From contig NZ_SBIT01000008.1 of NCBI RefSeq assembly GCF_004765785.1, forward strand, positions 272,814 through 336,813: a stretch of DNA of 64,000 bases. The letters run 5' to 3'. The notes beneath the pieces are model-generated. The model searched no databases and had not been told where the DNA came from. It saw only the letters and a list, made by a program, of their open reading frames with translations. The stretch comes from Halorussus ruber (GTDB taxonomy: Archaea; Halobacteriota; Halobacteria; Halobacteriales; Haladaptataceae). Made by a program: the position numbers and the translations under genes. Below are positions 25,921 through 34,481 of the stretch, piece after piece. Each line of letters begins with the position of its first letter. Within the stretch, counting starts at the first letter, position 1.

Positions 25921-26170
25921 CCCCCGGTGGAACAGACCACGCGCGAACGCTCGGTGAATCAGCCGACAGGAGGCGCTCGACTCATCAACTGCCGGGACGC
26001 CCCCGCCCGACCAACCGCCGGGATGCGCTCGGCGAATCAGCCGCCGTGGGCGGGATGAAGGGGCCGCCCGGTCGCGTTCACTGTAGTCGCTGGTCGGCCT
26101 CTATCCGTCGCAACCACGTCCGTCGGATATGCCGACCAGCGACCGCGACCGGGCGGGGGCTTCAAGAAGA
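25921..26170 (-). repeat. dispersed palindromic element, copy B, with multi-unit tail
   Basis: Reverse orientation. The core is 26053-26170, with outer arms CCGCCCGGTCGCG/CGCGACCGGGCGG, inner stem CTGGTCGGC (26090-26098) with GCCGACCAG (26131-26139) and distal TATCCG/CGGATA. Left of the core (its 3' side) lie about four degenerate tail units with words like CGGCGGCTGATTCGCCGAGC (read on the minus strand). The rest of the 25812-26298 gap is AT-rich (25840-25880) and without a gene. Confidence 0.85.
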
Positions 26171-26298
26171 CAACACCGCCGTAGTCCTGCTGTCTTCACT
26201 CCCGATTACACCCAAAGAGAGCGACACGTCAAGGACTTCCAAACTCCTTAGACTTCAGCCGCCAGCAAGCCAATAACGATGCAAACCGACCCAAGAGT

Positions 26299-26683
26299 AT
26301 GACTCGTCTCGCACTCATCGCCCACGACGACGAGAAGCCGGTCATCATCTCGCTCGCCACCGAACACGAGGACCTCCTCTCGACGTTCGACCTCGTGGCG
26401 ACCGGTTCGACCGGCGAGCGAATCGCCGAGGCGACCGGCCTCGAAATCGAACGCAAGGAGTCCGGCCCAATCGGCGGCGACACCCAAATCGGCGCGGAGG
26501 TGGTCGAGGGCCTCCTCGACGGCATCGTCTTCCTGCGGGACCCGCTCGGCCCAGCCGCACGAGCCCGACATCACCGCGCTCCTGCGCCTCTGTGACGTTC
26601 ACGACGTGCCGATGGCGACGACGCGGACCTCGGCAGAGTACCTTCTGGAAGGACTGGCTGGTGAATCGGCGGAGGGGTCGTAA
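26299..26683 (+). pseudogene. mgsA: methylglyoxal synthase with a one-base frameshift
   Basis: The first frame reads [20 protein letters not shown] and continues through [20 protein letters not shown] to FLRDPLG. The catalytic Asp motif (GGDTQIGA) is intact. At the C-run 26550-26552 one extra base breaks the frame. Removing it restores [20 protein letters not shown] and [18 protein letters not shown], ending at 26683, matching the family to its end. The enzyme converts dihydroxyacetone phosphate to methylglyoxal. Because only one base is involved, a sequencing error is as likely as true inactivation. Confidence 0.85.
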
Positions 26684-26783
26684 ATTCAGACCCGGTTTTG
26701 GGGTTTGAGGACGGGGAGAACCAGAGTATTCGAACACACCGTCCCTACCCACTTCGCTCAGTTCGACAGTCCACGTCCCTGGC

Positions 26784-26915
26784 GGACTGAAAGGGCGAGC
26801 GGGGTTCGCGCAACGCTTGGTCGTCTCAGCGGGCAACTATTTCCGCGCGGGCTGTGCGGAGAGCGCGGAAATATCCCGCTGAGCGACCGCGAACCGCGCG
26901 AGGGCTTTCTAAACC
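26784..26915 (-). repeat. dispersed palindromic element, copy C (GAAAGCCC type)
   Basis: Reverse orientation: on the minus strand GGTTTAGAAAGCCCTCGC opens and CGCCCTTTCAGTCCGCC closes the element. The inner stem is CTCAGCGGG (26825-26833) with CCCGCTGAG (26875-26883); the distal stem pairs ATTTCCGCGC with GCGCGGAAAT. Left of it, down to about 26700, the sequence is not clearly part of the element. Confidence 0.8.
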
Positions 26916-26997
26916 TTGTTTCCGTCTTCTTGAAGTCCCAGTTCTATCTGCTCGTCTGATTGTTATGAGAAGCAGACCCGACGTTAAAGGCTGAAAG

Positions 26998-27165
26998 AAG
27001 CTAGCTTCAGGCCGAAGCCTAGGCGTCTACCGCACCGCCCCGCACCGCGACCGCGAGCCACGTCCTCCCCAACCGATTGCGTTGCTCGTCGCTACGCTCC
27101 TGCGCTACTCATCCCTCGCACGCCGATGGCGCGGCGACGAGACGCCGCGCCAGCGCGCGCCGAAT
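26998..27165 (+). repeat. structured repeat family R1, copy c
   Basis: Near-identical to the reverse complement of 18428-18595. It contains CCGAAGCCTAGGCGTCTACC, CGTCCTCCCCAACCGATTGC and a hairpin GGCGCGGCG-ACGAGA-CGCCGCGCC (27128-27151). The following stretch to the sdhA stop (27313) has no supported gene. Confidence 0.8.
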
Positions 27166-27312
27166 CGAGAGGAGTGCCTGCTAATCGGGAGAAATACCTG
27201 CCGAATCGAGAAGAGTGCCTACCGAGACAAGAGAACCACCGACTCCAACCCGAAAAGAGAGCAATCGAAACAGAACGGCGAAGAAGAAAAGCCGGAGAGA
27301 AAGAAATCTCGA

Positions 27313-29151
27313 TTAGTACGAGCGTTCTTTCGGCTCGTAGGTCTTGTTCTCGCCTTCGAGGATGACCGGCTTGTACCACAGTTCCGGACTGCCCTCGTTC
27401 CACGAGAGCATCGTGTGCTTGAGCCACTCGTCGTCCTTGCGCTCCTGGTGCTCCTGTCGCCAGTGGGCACCGCGGAACTCGTCGCGGGCGAGGGCACCGA
27501 GCGTGATGGCCTCGGCGAGGTCGATGAGGTTGCGCGTCTCGATGGTGTGGATGAGGTCCGTGTTGAAGGTGCGCGAGGGGTCGTTGACGTAGACATCCTG
27601 ATAGGCCTCGCGGACCTCGCGGATGTCTTCGAGCGCCTGTTTGAGTCCCTCCTTGTTCCGGAAGACGTTGACGTTGGCGGTCATCGACTTCTGGAGGTCC
27701 TCGCGGAGTTCGGCGTGCTGGATGCCGTCGTCCTTCTCCATGAGTTGCTCGATGCGAGTCCGCTCGCGTTCGACTGCGGCACGCACCGTCTCGTCGGGTT
27801 CGACCACGGCGGCCCCGCCGTCGGCGACCGCGTCTCCTTCGCTAGCCCCGACCGCGCCGGGTTCGACCGGCGTGTCGAGGTCGGTCTCCTTCTCGATGTC
27901 GTCGGTCTTGCCCGTCGTAATCTCGGGTTCGCCGAGGTCTTTGCCCGCGGCGTGGCGACCGGCGCGCGCGCCGAAGACGATGAGTTCCGGCAGGGCGTTG
28001 CCGCCGAGGCGGTTCGAGCCGTGGACCGAAACGCAGGCGCACTCGCCAGCGGCGTAGAGGCCGTCGATGAGGGTCTCGCCGTTCTCGTCGGTCTCGATGC
28101 CGCCCATCTCGTAGTGCTGGCCGGGCTTGACCGGCATCGGCTCTTCGAGGCCGTCGACGCCCTCGAAGTCCCGCGCGAGGTGGAGGATGTTCTCGAGTCG
28201 GTCGGTGATGCGCTCCTCGCCGAGGTGGCGCATGTCGAGGTAGACGTACTCGTCCTCGACGCCGCGGCCCTCGTTGACCTCCGTGAGTTCGGCGCGCGAC
28301 ACCACGTCGCGGGAGGCCAGTTCCCCGGCGTTGTTGGCGTAGCCGTACTCGAACATGAAGCGCTCGCCCTCGCTGTTGTAGAGGATGCCACCCTCACCGC
28401 GCACACCTTCCGAAATCAGGACCCCGGTCGAGGGGAGCGTGGTCGGGTGGAACTGGACGAACTCCATGTCTTCGAGCGGGACGCCAGCGCGGTAGGCCAT
28501 CGCCTGCCCGTCGCCGGTGTTGGCCACCGCGTTGGTCGTGTGGTCGTACACCTGTCCGGTGCCGCCGGTTGCGAGGATGACGCCGTTTCGCGCCTTGAAG
28601 CCCTCGACTTGACCGGTCTTGATGTCGTAGGCGACGACGCCGTGACACTCGCGGTCGGCCGGGTCGTCGTGGTCGGTGACTGCGAGGTCGGCGACGTACC
28701 ACTCGTCGTAGACCTGAATCCCCCGCTTGACGACCTGCTCGTACATCGTGTGGAGCATGTGGTGGCCGGTCTCCGCTCCGGCGTAGGTCGTCCGGGCGAA
28801 GGAGAGGCCGCCGAACGGTCGCTGGGAGACGCGGCCGTCGTCCTCGCGGGAGAACGGCATCCCCCAGTTTTCGAGTTGGATGGTCTCGCTGGGACTGTCC
28901 TGCGCGAGGGTCTCGATTGCGGGGGCGTCACCGAGATAGTCCGACCCCTTCATCGTGTCGTAGGCGTGGAGTTCCCAGTCGTCGCCCTCGCGGAGCGCCG
29001 CGTTGATACCGCCTTCGGCCGCGCCGGTGTGGCTCCGGACGGGGTGGAGTTTCGTGACGATAGCCACGTCTGCACCCTCCTCGTGGGCCGCGATGGCCGC
29101 ACGGAGTCCGGCACCGCCGCCGCCGATTACCAGAACGTCGTGTTCGTGCAT
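27313..29151 (-). CDS. sdhA: succinate dehydrogenase flavoprotein subunit
   Basis: 612 residues. An FAD-binding start (HDVLVIGGGGAGLRAAIAAH, residues 4-23) and RSHTGAAEGGINAAL, where His41 is the expected covalent FAD ligand. Dicarboxylate-site blocks include FVQFHPTTLPSTGVLISEGV, GSNRLGGNALPELIVFGARAG and DMRHLGEERI. The subunit oxidises succinate to fumarate on the cytoplasmic face of complex II. Last gene of the sdhC-D-B-A operon, 24 bases after sdhB. An acidic insert around residues 400-430 (KTDDIEKETDLDTPVEPGA) looks like haloadaptation. Confidence 0.95.
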   Translation of the reverse strand: MHEHDVLVIGGGGAGLRAAIAAHEEGADVAIVTKLHPVRSHTGAAEGGINAALREGDDWELHAYDTMKGSDYLGDAPAIETLAQDSPSETIQLENWGMPFSREDDGRVSQRPFGGLSFARTTYAGAETGHHMLHTMYEQVVKRGIQVYDEWYVADLAVTDHDDPADRECHGVVAYDIKTGQVEGFKARNGVILATGGTGQVYDHTTNAVANTGDGQAMAYRAGVPLEDMEFVQFHPTTLPSTGVLISEGVRGEGGILYNSEGERFMFEYGYANNAGELASRDVVSRAELTEVNEGRGVEDEYVYLDMRHLGEERITDRLENILHLARDFEGVDGLEEPMPVKPGQHYEMGGIETDENGETLIDGLYAAGECACVSVHGSNRLGGNALPELIVFGARAGRHAAGKDLGEPEITTGKTDDIEKETDLDTPVEPGAVGASEGDAVADGGAAVVEPDETVRAAVERERTRIEQLMEKDDGIQHAELREDLQKSMTANVNVFRNKEGLKQALEDIREVREAYQDVYVNDPSRTFNTDLIHTIETRNLIDLAEAITLGALARDEFRGAHWRQEHQERKDDEWLKHTMLSWNEGSPELWYKPVILEGENKTYEPKERSY

Positions 29152-29175
29152 AGTTGGTGTTGAATTGTGGTTGGT

Positions 29176-30069
29176 CTACCAGAATTTGAGGTTCTGTTTG
29201 ACCGCTTCTCGCTTGAGTTCCTGAATGTGTTCGGTCAGCGGGATGTCCTTCGGACAGACGTTCGTACAGGAGAACTGGGTCTGGCACCGCCAGACGCCGT
29301 GTTCCTGGTCCATCACGTTCAGCCGATGCTCCTTCATGTTCTCGCCTTCGCGCTTGTCCATGGCGAACCGGTAGGCCTTGTTGATGGCCGCCGGACCGAG
29401 ATACTGGTTGTCCCCGGCCGCGATGTTACACGAGGACATGCAGGCACCGCACCAGATGCACCGCGTGGACATCTTGATCTTCTCGCGGTTCTCGCGGGTC
29501 TGTCGGTACTCCTCTAAGTCGCCGCCCGACTCCTCTTCCGGCTGGAAGAAGGGTTCGACCGCGTGCATCTGGTCGTAGAAGTGTTCCATGTCCACGACGA
29601 GGTCCTTCACCACGTCTTGGTGGGGAAGCGGCTCGACTCGGACCGGGTCGTCGAGGTCCGAAATCTGGGTCTGACAGCCGAGGCGCTGGCGACCGTTGAT
29701 GAACAAAGCGTCCGACCCACAGACCGCCTGTCGGCAGGAGTGGCGGAAGGTCAGCGTCGTGTCGAAGTGGTCCCGAGCGTAGATGAGCGCGTCGAGGACC
29801 GTCATCCCCTTCTTTCGGGGGACGTAGAAATCGTCGAAGCGCGGCTCCATCTTGCCTTCGACCTCGGGGTCGTAGCGGAACACCTTGAGGAGGACCGCGT
29901 CCTCGTCGGGTTCGGCGGGCGCGCCAGCCGCCGCTTGGCGCTCTTGGCGCTCGGCGTCTCGCTCGGCCCGGCGTCGGTCGCCCGGCGTCTCCCGCTGCTG
30001 GACCGCCGTCTCGGCCGCTTGTTCGTCGGGTTCGGTCTGTTCTTGCTCTTCGGGTACTTGCGTGCTCAT
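29176..30069 (-). CDS. sdhB: succinate dehydrogenase iron-sulfur subunit
   Basis: 297 residues from the ATG at 30069 (MSTQVPEEQEQTEPDEQ). A Glu/Gln/Ala-rich N-terminal extension of about 55 residues precedes the ferredoxin domain, with its 2Fe-2S motif CRQAVCGSDALFINGRQRLGC missing none of the four Cys. The C-terminal domain has CIWCGACMSSC and CQTQFSCTNVCP for the 4Fe-4S and 3Fe-4S clusters. It carries electrons from SdhA to the membrane subunits. It starts 2 bases after the sdhD stop. The long charged extension is unusual compared with bacterial SdhB. Confidence 0.94.
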   Translation of the reverse strand: MSTQVPEEQEQTEPDEQAAETAVQQRETPGDRRRAERDAERQERQAAAGAPAEPDEDAVLLKVFRYDPEVEGKMEPRFDDFYVPRKKGMTVLDALIYARDHFDTTLTFRHSCRQAVCGSDALFINGRQRLGCQTQISDLDDPVRVEPLPHQDVVKDLVVDMEHFYDQMHAVEPFFQPEEESGGDLEEYRQTRENREKIKMSTRCIWCGACMSSCNIAAGDNQYLGPAAINKAYRFAMDKREGENMKEHRLNVMDQEHGVWRCQTQFSCTNVCPKDIPLTEHIQELKREAVKQNLKFW

Positions 30070-30071
30070 GA

Positions 30072-30437
30072 TTACATCACTCCGGCCATGACGAGTGCGA
30101 GGTAGGTTCCCTGCCCTGCCAGCGCGAGGCCCGCGATGGCGAGGAGGCCCTTCACGGCGGTCTTCTTCCCGCCCGTCAGGCCCTGATTCAGCAGGGCGGC
30201 GTAGACGCCGTTGACGCCGTGGAAGGTCGCGGTCAGTAGGAACAGCACCATCGTCAGCATGTAGCCCCACTGCTCCATCCGGGCGGTGGTTCCGGCGAAA
30301 GTCACTTCCGAGGCGTGGTTGACGAAGTGCAGGAGGAAGAAGTGGAACGCCAGCACCACGACCAGGAAGGCCGCCGTGATTCGCTGGAGGAACCACGAGA
30401 GGCTTCCGCTCTGGAAGGACGAGTAGCGTTCGGCCAT
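30072..30437 (-). CDS. sdhD: succinate dehydrogenase hydrophobic membrane anchor subunit
   Basis: 121 residues from the ATG at 30437 (MAERYSSFQSGSLSWFLQRI). Three membrane helices are visible: ITAAFLVVVLAFHFFLLHFV, YMLTMVLFLLTATFHGVNGV and LLAIAGLALAGQGTYLALVM. His residues in helix I (AFHFFLLH) and helix II (TFHGVNG) are candidates for heme or quinone contact. It lies between sdhC (1-base gap) and sdhB (2-base gap), which fixes its role. Confidence 0.88.
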   Translation of the reverse strand: MAERYSSFQSGSLSWFLQRITAAFLVVVLAFHFFLLHFVNHASEVTFAGTTARMEQWGYMLTMVLFLLTATFHGVNGVYAALLNQGLTGGKKTAVKGLLAIAGLALAGQGTYLALVMAGVM

Positions 30438-30438
30438 C

Positions 30439-30831
30439 TCAGAACGCCCCCTCCAGGAAGGTCGGAACACTTGCCAGTACGATGACGCCGGTGACGACCA
30501 GCGACGCGTAGAAGCTCTTGTCCTGTTGCTCGAGTCCGAGTCCGAGGTCCACGAACAGCAGGCGGACGCCGTTCAGGATGTGGAAGACGGCGACGGCCAG
30601 CAGGCCGACTTCCATGACGCGGACGACGAGCAGGCTTTCGAGCCCTTGAATCGTGTCGGTGTACGCGGTCGCACCGGTCGTTGCGGTACTCAGCACGGCG
30701 ATGTGGGTGAACAGGTAGCCGATGAGTACCCACCCGGTGAACTTGTGAAGTATCCAGGCCCACATCCCGGCCGTGAACTCCTTCCACCGGCCGAAGTCTT
30801 CGATGAGGCCTCGATTGTACGATTGACTCAT
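30439..30831 (-). CDS. sdhC: succinate dehydrogenase cytochrome b556 subunit
   Basis: 130 residues from the ATG at 30831 ([20 protein letters not shown]). Three membrane helices: [40 protein letters not shown] and [20 protein letters not shown]. The HKFTGW and HILNGVR motifs are those of the cytochrome b556 family; His in HILNGVR is the likely heme ligand. First gene of the operon. An AT-rich stretch at about 30860-30875 on the minus strand is a promoter candidate. Confidence 0.9.
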   Translation of the reverse strand: MSQSYNRGLIEDFGRWKEFTAGMWAWILHKFTGWVLIGYLFTHIAVLSTATTGATAYTDTIQGLESLLVVRVMEVGLLAVAVFHILNGVRLLFVDLGLGLEQQDKSFYASLVVTGVIVLASVPTFLEGAF

Positions 30832-30981
30832 ACTTGTCCGTTCGGGGAGTTGGACTGTGGGCAAATAGAAGTTTCTACCTTCTTCCGGACCGGAAGCCGA
30901 TAGCCGCGTTCGATTCCCGAACCGACAACTCAGTTCGTTATCAGCCGACCGCCGCTCGCCCCCGACCGCTCCACCGACGAC

Positions 30982-31758
30982 TCAACCGAAGGCCCGCGCC
31001 GCACGTTCGTACTCGGCGAACGTCGAGTCGGCCCACTCGCGGATCTCCTCGGCGTCGGTTTCGATGAGCGCCCGCGGAATCCCGTCTTCGTCCTCGACGC
31101 CGACGTGGACAATCTCGTCGTAGAGGCCGAGAAAGTAGGGAATGTCGCCCTCGGAGACCGAAATCTCGACCCGCCCCGTGTCGAGCATCTCCTCGATTTT
31201 CTCGGCGTAGTGGGGCTTCTCCCGAAGTTGCTCGGCGACGCTCGGTTCGACCACGACGTGCTGGCGCTGGCCGTCTTCGACCGCGGACTGTCGCCCGGCC
31301 TCCAGTTGATTCAGGCCGACTGCGGGCAAAAGCGCCCGGAAGGTCTCGGCCTGCGAGGCCACGTCCGCGTGGCGGTTCGCCGGCGCGTAGGGGTCGCTCG
31401 GCGTCGAGACGATTACCTCCGCGTCGGTCAGACAGCCGAAATCGAGGTCGAACTCCTCGACCGGGAGCCACTCCAAGGCGGGCTTGAGGCGCTTCATCGT
31501 CTCGACTCGCTCCTCGAATCGGCGGTACTCCGCGAGCGCGAGCCTGCCGAACGTGGTCGGGCGATACTCGCCCGCCGAATACGCCACGAGGCCGTGCGAT
31601 TCGAGTTCTCGAATACTTCTATCGACCGTCGAGCGCGAGCAGTCGAGGCTCTCGACCAGTTCGCGCTTGTCTTTTCCAGATTCCCGTACCGACTCCAGCG
31701 CGTCGATTCGCTGTTCGAGTACGTCCAACAGCGGTTTACGAGCGATATTCGAACACAT
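30982..31758 (-). CDS. winged-helix transcription regulator with FilR1-like domain
   Basis: 258 residues from the ATG at 31758 (MCSNIARKPLLDVLEQRIDA). The N-terminal winged helix (KDKRELVESLDCSRSTVDRS, IRELESHGLVAYSAG) is followed by a domain of about 170 residues resembling the FilR1/DUF1724 region of archaeal regulators (FDLDFGCLTDAEVIVSTPSD; EISVSEGDIPYFLGLYDEIV). A TATA-like TATAATTTG on the minus strand (plus 31790-31798) is about 35 bases from the ATG. The gene stands alone, and its targets cannot be read from the sequence. The in-frame upstream extension would cross this promoter and is rejected. Confidence 0.78.
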   Translation of the reverse strand: MCSNIARKPLLDVLEQRIDALESVRESGKDKRELVESLDCSRSTVDRSIRELESHGLVAYSAGEYRPTTFGRLALAEYRRFEERVETMKRLKPALEWLPVEEFDLDFGCLTDAEVIVSTPSDPYAPANRHADVASQAETFRALLPAVGLNQLEAGRQSAVEDGQRQHVVVEPSVAEQLREKPHYAEKIEEMLDTGRVEISVSEGDIPYFLGLYDEIVHVGVEDEDGIPRALIETDAEEIREWADSTFAEYERAARAFG

Positions 31759-31933
31759 AGCCACCCGCCAAAGGGTGTCAACCGGCCACAAATTATACGT
31801 ACTGGAGCCAATCAGCGCGCTCCTCTCGGGAATTAACCAGTCCACTTCGGTCTGGCTTTTTCCGGCGTGGATTTTGTACTATATCTGGGAATTGTCGAAG
31901 AATCAGTTTTGGACGGTGGCTTTCGGTGCCATT

Positions 31934-33004
31934 TTATCGCTTCTCCGGCACCGCGGGCGGCGGCGTCGGCGTCTCGACCGACTCGCTCTGGGCGCGCTCT
32001 CGCTTCAGCGCCTTCCGGGTGTTCGCCGAGAGTTCGACCATGTGACACAGCGGGTTCCCCGGATAGACGACCGGGTTCTCCAGCACGCCGACGAGCAGGC
32101 CCGTGAAGGGCGCTTCGACCGGTTCGCGGTCGGTCTTGAACGGGTTCGTGATGGTGCAGATGGTGTCGCCCTCGTAGACCAGCGACCCCCGGTCGTGGTG
32201 CATGTCCACCAGTCCGCCGGCGTCGGCCCGAATCCACGTCTTCGCCTTGTCGTCGTCGATGATTGTGCGCCACCCGGGCCACTTCACTGCGTCGGTGCGG
32301 TGGACGCCGTACTCCGCGAGGACGCTCTCGACGCCCTCTAGTCCCCGGTCGATGAACTCCCGCTGGAAGCGGTGGGCCTCGCCCATCTCGATGGTGATGG
32401 TCGGGATGCCGTAGTCGGTGGCCTCCCGACGCAGGGTTCCGGACGGCCCTTCCGAGGAGATGACGACGTGGGACCCGAAGGCCTTGGCGAGGCGGGCGAC
32501 CTCGGGGTCGGCCATGTCTGCCCGGACGTGGAGCATGTTGGTCCGGCCGCGAGTCGAGGTGTGGAAGTCCAGACCGATGTCGCAGGGCGCGATGAAGTTC
32601 CGGAAAATCTGGTGGGCCATCCGCTTGGCGCTGGTCGAACCGCTCCGGCCGGGGAAAGAGCGGTTCAGGTCTCGGTCGTAGATAGGGAGGTAGCGCTCCT
32701 GAGCGAGGAAGCCGGGGACGTTCAGGACTGGCATGCAGACGAGCGTGCCACAGAGGTCCTCGTGATTCCACTCGTGGGCCACCTCGCGGACGACTTCGAT
32801 GCCGTTGAGTTCGTCGCCGTGGGCCGCCGCCGAGAGAAACACCGTCGGGCCGGGTTCGGTCCCGTTGACGATGGTGACGGGGATGCGAACGGGGTCGCCC
32901 AGATACGTCTCGCTGATACCGTAGCGGACGTTCTGGGTCTCGCCCGGTTCGACGATGCCGCCGTTGTACGTAAACGCGTCGGGGTCCTCCTCCGAACCGG
33001 TCAT
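31934..33004 (-). CDS. succinylglutamate desuccinylase/aspartoacylase family zinc hydrolase
   Basis: About 356 residues from the ATG at 33004 (MTGSEEDPDAFTYNGGIVEP); an ATG three codons upstream at 33013 is the alternative. The zinc-site motifs AAAHGDELNGIEVV (His, Glu) and GLDFHTST (His) and the DRDLNRSFPG substrate loop are present, as is the catalytic Glu in IPTITIEMGEAHRFQ. A C-terminal beta domain (LVYEGDTICTITNPFKTDRE) follows, common to the archaeal subgroup. It is divergent from an ATP-grasp/retropepsin-like fusion; this family pair recurs in other microbes and is thought to make and trim amino-acid or peptide amide bonds. Confidence 0.85.
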   Translation of the reverse strand: MTGSEEDPDAFTYNGGIVEPGETQNVRYGISETYLGDPVRIPVTIVNGTEPGPTVFLSAAAHGDELNGIEVVREVAHEWNHEDLCGTLVCMPVLNVPGFLAQERYLPIYDRDLNRSFPGRSGSTSAKRMAHQIFRNFIAPCDIGLDFHTSTRGRTNMLHVRADMADPEVARLAKAFGSHVVISSEGPSGTLRREATDYGIPTITIEMGEAHRFQREFIDRGLEGVESVLAEYGVHRTDAVKWPGWRTIIDDDKAKTWIRADAGGLVDMHHDRGSLVYEGDTICTITNPFKTDREPVEAPFTGLLVGVLENPVVYPGNPLCHMVELSANTRKALKRERAQSESVETPTPPPAVPEKR

Positions 33005-33026
33005 ACCACCCACTCGGACTCCGGCA

Positions 33027-33035
33027 TATATAAAG
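33027..33035 (-). promoter_or_regulatory. TATA box of aspartoacylase-like gene (leaderless start)
   Basis: CTTTATATA on the minus strand is centred about 27 bases from the ATG at 33004. That is the spacing expected for a leaderless transcript starting at this ATG, and it supports 33004 over 33013. Confidence 0.55.
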
Positions 33036-33088
33036 ACGGGGAGACGCGCTTCGAGTTGTTTTCGTTCCGAGCCAGTTCGATGTTCCCC

Positions 33089-33098
33089 TTTTTAAGGG
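33089..33098 (+). promoter_or_regulatory. TATA-like box of ATP-grasp fusion gene
   Basis: TTTTTAAGGG is centred about 29 bases upstream of the ATG at 33123. This suggests a leaderless or very short-leader transcript. Confidence 0.45.
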
Positions 33099-33122
33099 AT
33101 GGCGTACAATATTTGAATACCA

Positions 33123-34481
33123 ATGACTGCAGATGGTTCTGGTGTGCGGGTGGGTGTACTGAGTCTCCACAACAGCAAGGAAACCAAAGCGATTCTGAAC
33201 GCAATCGAAGACCTCGGTCACGAACCTTTCTGGCTTCGGGAGGAGAACACGGCGGTTCGCCTCTCCGACGGCGAAGTCGTCCTCGAACCCGACGTGGACA
33301 TCGTGGCGAATCGTCTCCTGTTGTCGAACACAGAACAGCCCTCGGAGGCGGTCGGACTGGCGAAAATCTACGACAGCCTCCTGCCGGTGTTGAACGACCC
33401 GAGTTCGGTCATGACGGCCATCCACAAGTTCTCGACTGCGACCGCGCTGGCCGACGCCGACCTGCCGGTTCCCGACGCCCTGCTCGCGCTGTCGAACGAC
33501 CGACTCAACGACGGTCGGAGCGACTTCGGCGAGGAGGCCGTCTACAAGACCGCCATCGGGACCCACGGCGGCGGGACGTGGAAGGTCGGCCCCGACGAAC
33601 TCGTCAACCCCCGAGTCGGCGACCGGCAGGCCTTCCTGCAGGAACTCATCGAGCGCGACGAGGGCGAACACCGCGACCTGCGGGTGTACGTCGTCGGCGA
33701 CCGCATCGTCGGCGCGATGAACCGCTACGCGCCCGACAACGACTGGCGGACCAACGTGGCGCTCGGCGGAGCCGTCGAGGACGCGACCGACAACCTCCCC
33801 CGCGAGGTGGCGAACATCGCCCGCGACGCCGCCGACGTCATCGGCCTCGACTACGCCGGGGTGGACCTCATCGAGGGCCACGACGGCTGGTACGTCCTCG
33901 AAGTCAACCCGACCGCGGGCTTCAAGGGTCTGTTCAAGGCGACCGGTCGGAGCGCCGCGCCCTACATCGCCCAGCTCGCCATCGAGCGCGGCGGCGGCAC
34001 CGTAGACGAGGGCCAAGTCGAGGACCTGACCGCCTCGCTGGACGACTCGGTTCCCGCCTGCAAGCCGATGCCCAAGGACATCGGGTCAGGGGAACCAATC
34101 GTCGTCGGCTACACCGAGGAGGTCATCCTGAGCGGCACCAGCGGGTCGGAGACGGTCGTCGCCAAGTCCGACACGGGCGCGACCCGGACCAGCATCGACA
34201 CCAAACTCGCGGCCGAAATCGGCGCTGGCCCCATCAAGAGCATCGCCAAGGTCAAATCGGGCAGTAGCAAGTCGAGTCGCTCCCGGCCGGTCGTGGACGT
34301 GGTGGTCGGCGTCGGCGGGAACCGCCACACCGTGACCGCGAGCGTCGAGGACCGCGCCCACATGGACTACCCGGTTCTGCTCGGCCGCGACATCCTGAAG
34401 CACTATCAAGTCAACGTCCAGAAGCGCGTGGACCAGGAAGAGGAGACCGAGGAGGAAGAGGAAGAGCAGACCGAGGAGTGA
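33123..34481 (+). CDS. RimK-type ATP-grasp ligase fused to retropepsin-like ATP-dependent protease domain
   Basis: 452 residues, two domains. Residues about 1-300 are a RimK-like ATP-grasp ligase (DIVANRLLLSNTEQPSEAVG; AVYKTAIGTHGGGTWKVGPD; DYAGVDLIEGHDGWYVLEVN for the Mg/ATP site). Residues about 325-430 match the RimK-associated retropepsin-like domain, with the aspartyl-protease motif KSDTGATRTSI (Asp350 region) and YPVLLGRDIL. The end is a run of Glu residues. The ligase adds an amino acid to a carboxylate, and the second domain is a putative hydrolase of that bond. The substrate could be ribosomal protein S6-like tails or a small molecule; not determinable here. Confidence 0.85.
   Translation: MTADGSGVRVGVLSLHNSKETKAILNAIEDLGHEPFWLREENTAVRLSDGEVVLEPDVDIVANRLLLSNTEQPSEAVGLAKIYDSLLPVLNDPSSVMTAIHKFSTATALADADLPVPDALLALSNDRLNDGRSDFGEEAVYKTAIGTHGGGTWKVGPDELVNPRVGDRQAFLQELIERDEGEHRDLRVYVVGDRIVGAMNRYAPDNDWRTNVALGGAVEDATDNLPREVANIARDAADVIGLDYAGVDLIEGHDGWYVLEVNPTAGFKGLFKATGRSAAPYIAQLAIERGGGTVDEGQVEDLTASLDDSVPACKPMPKDIGSGEPIVVGYTEEVILSGTSGSETVVAKSDTGATRTSIDTKLAAEIGAGPIKSIAKVKSGSSKSSRSRPVVDVVVGVGGNRHTVTASVEDRAHMDYPVLLGRDILKHYQVNVQKRVDQEEETEEEEEEQTEE

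Noticed and set aside
25921..26052. Tail units as a CRISPR array
   Set aside because: Units are degenerate, unequal in length, without unique spacers, and no cas gene is present in the window.
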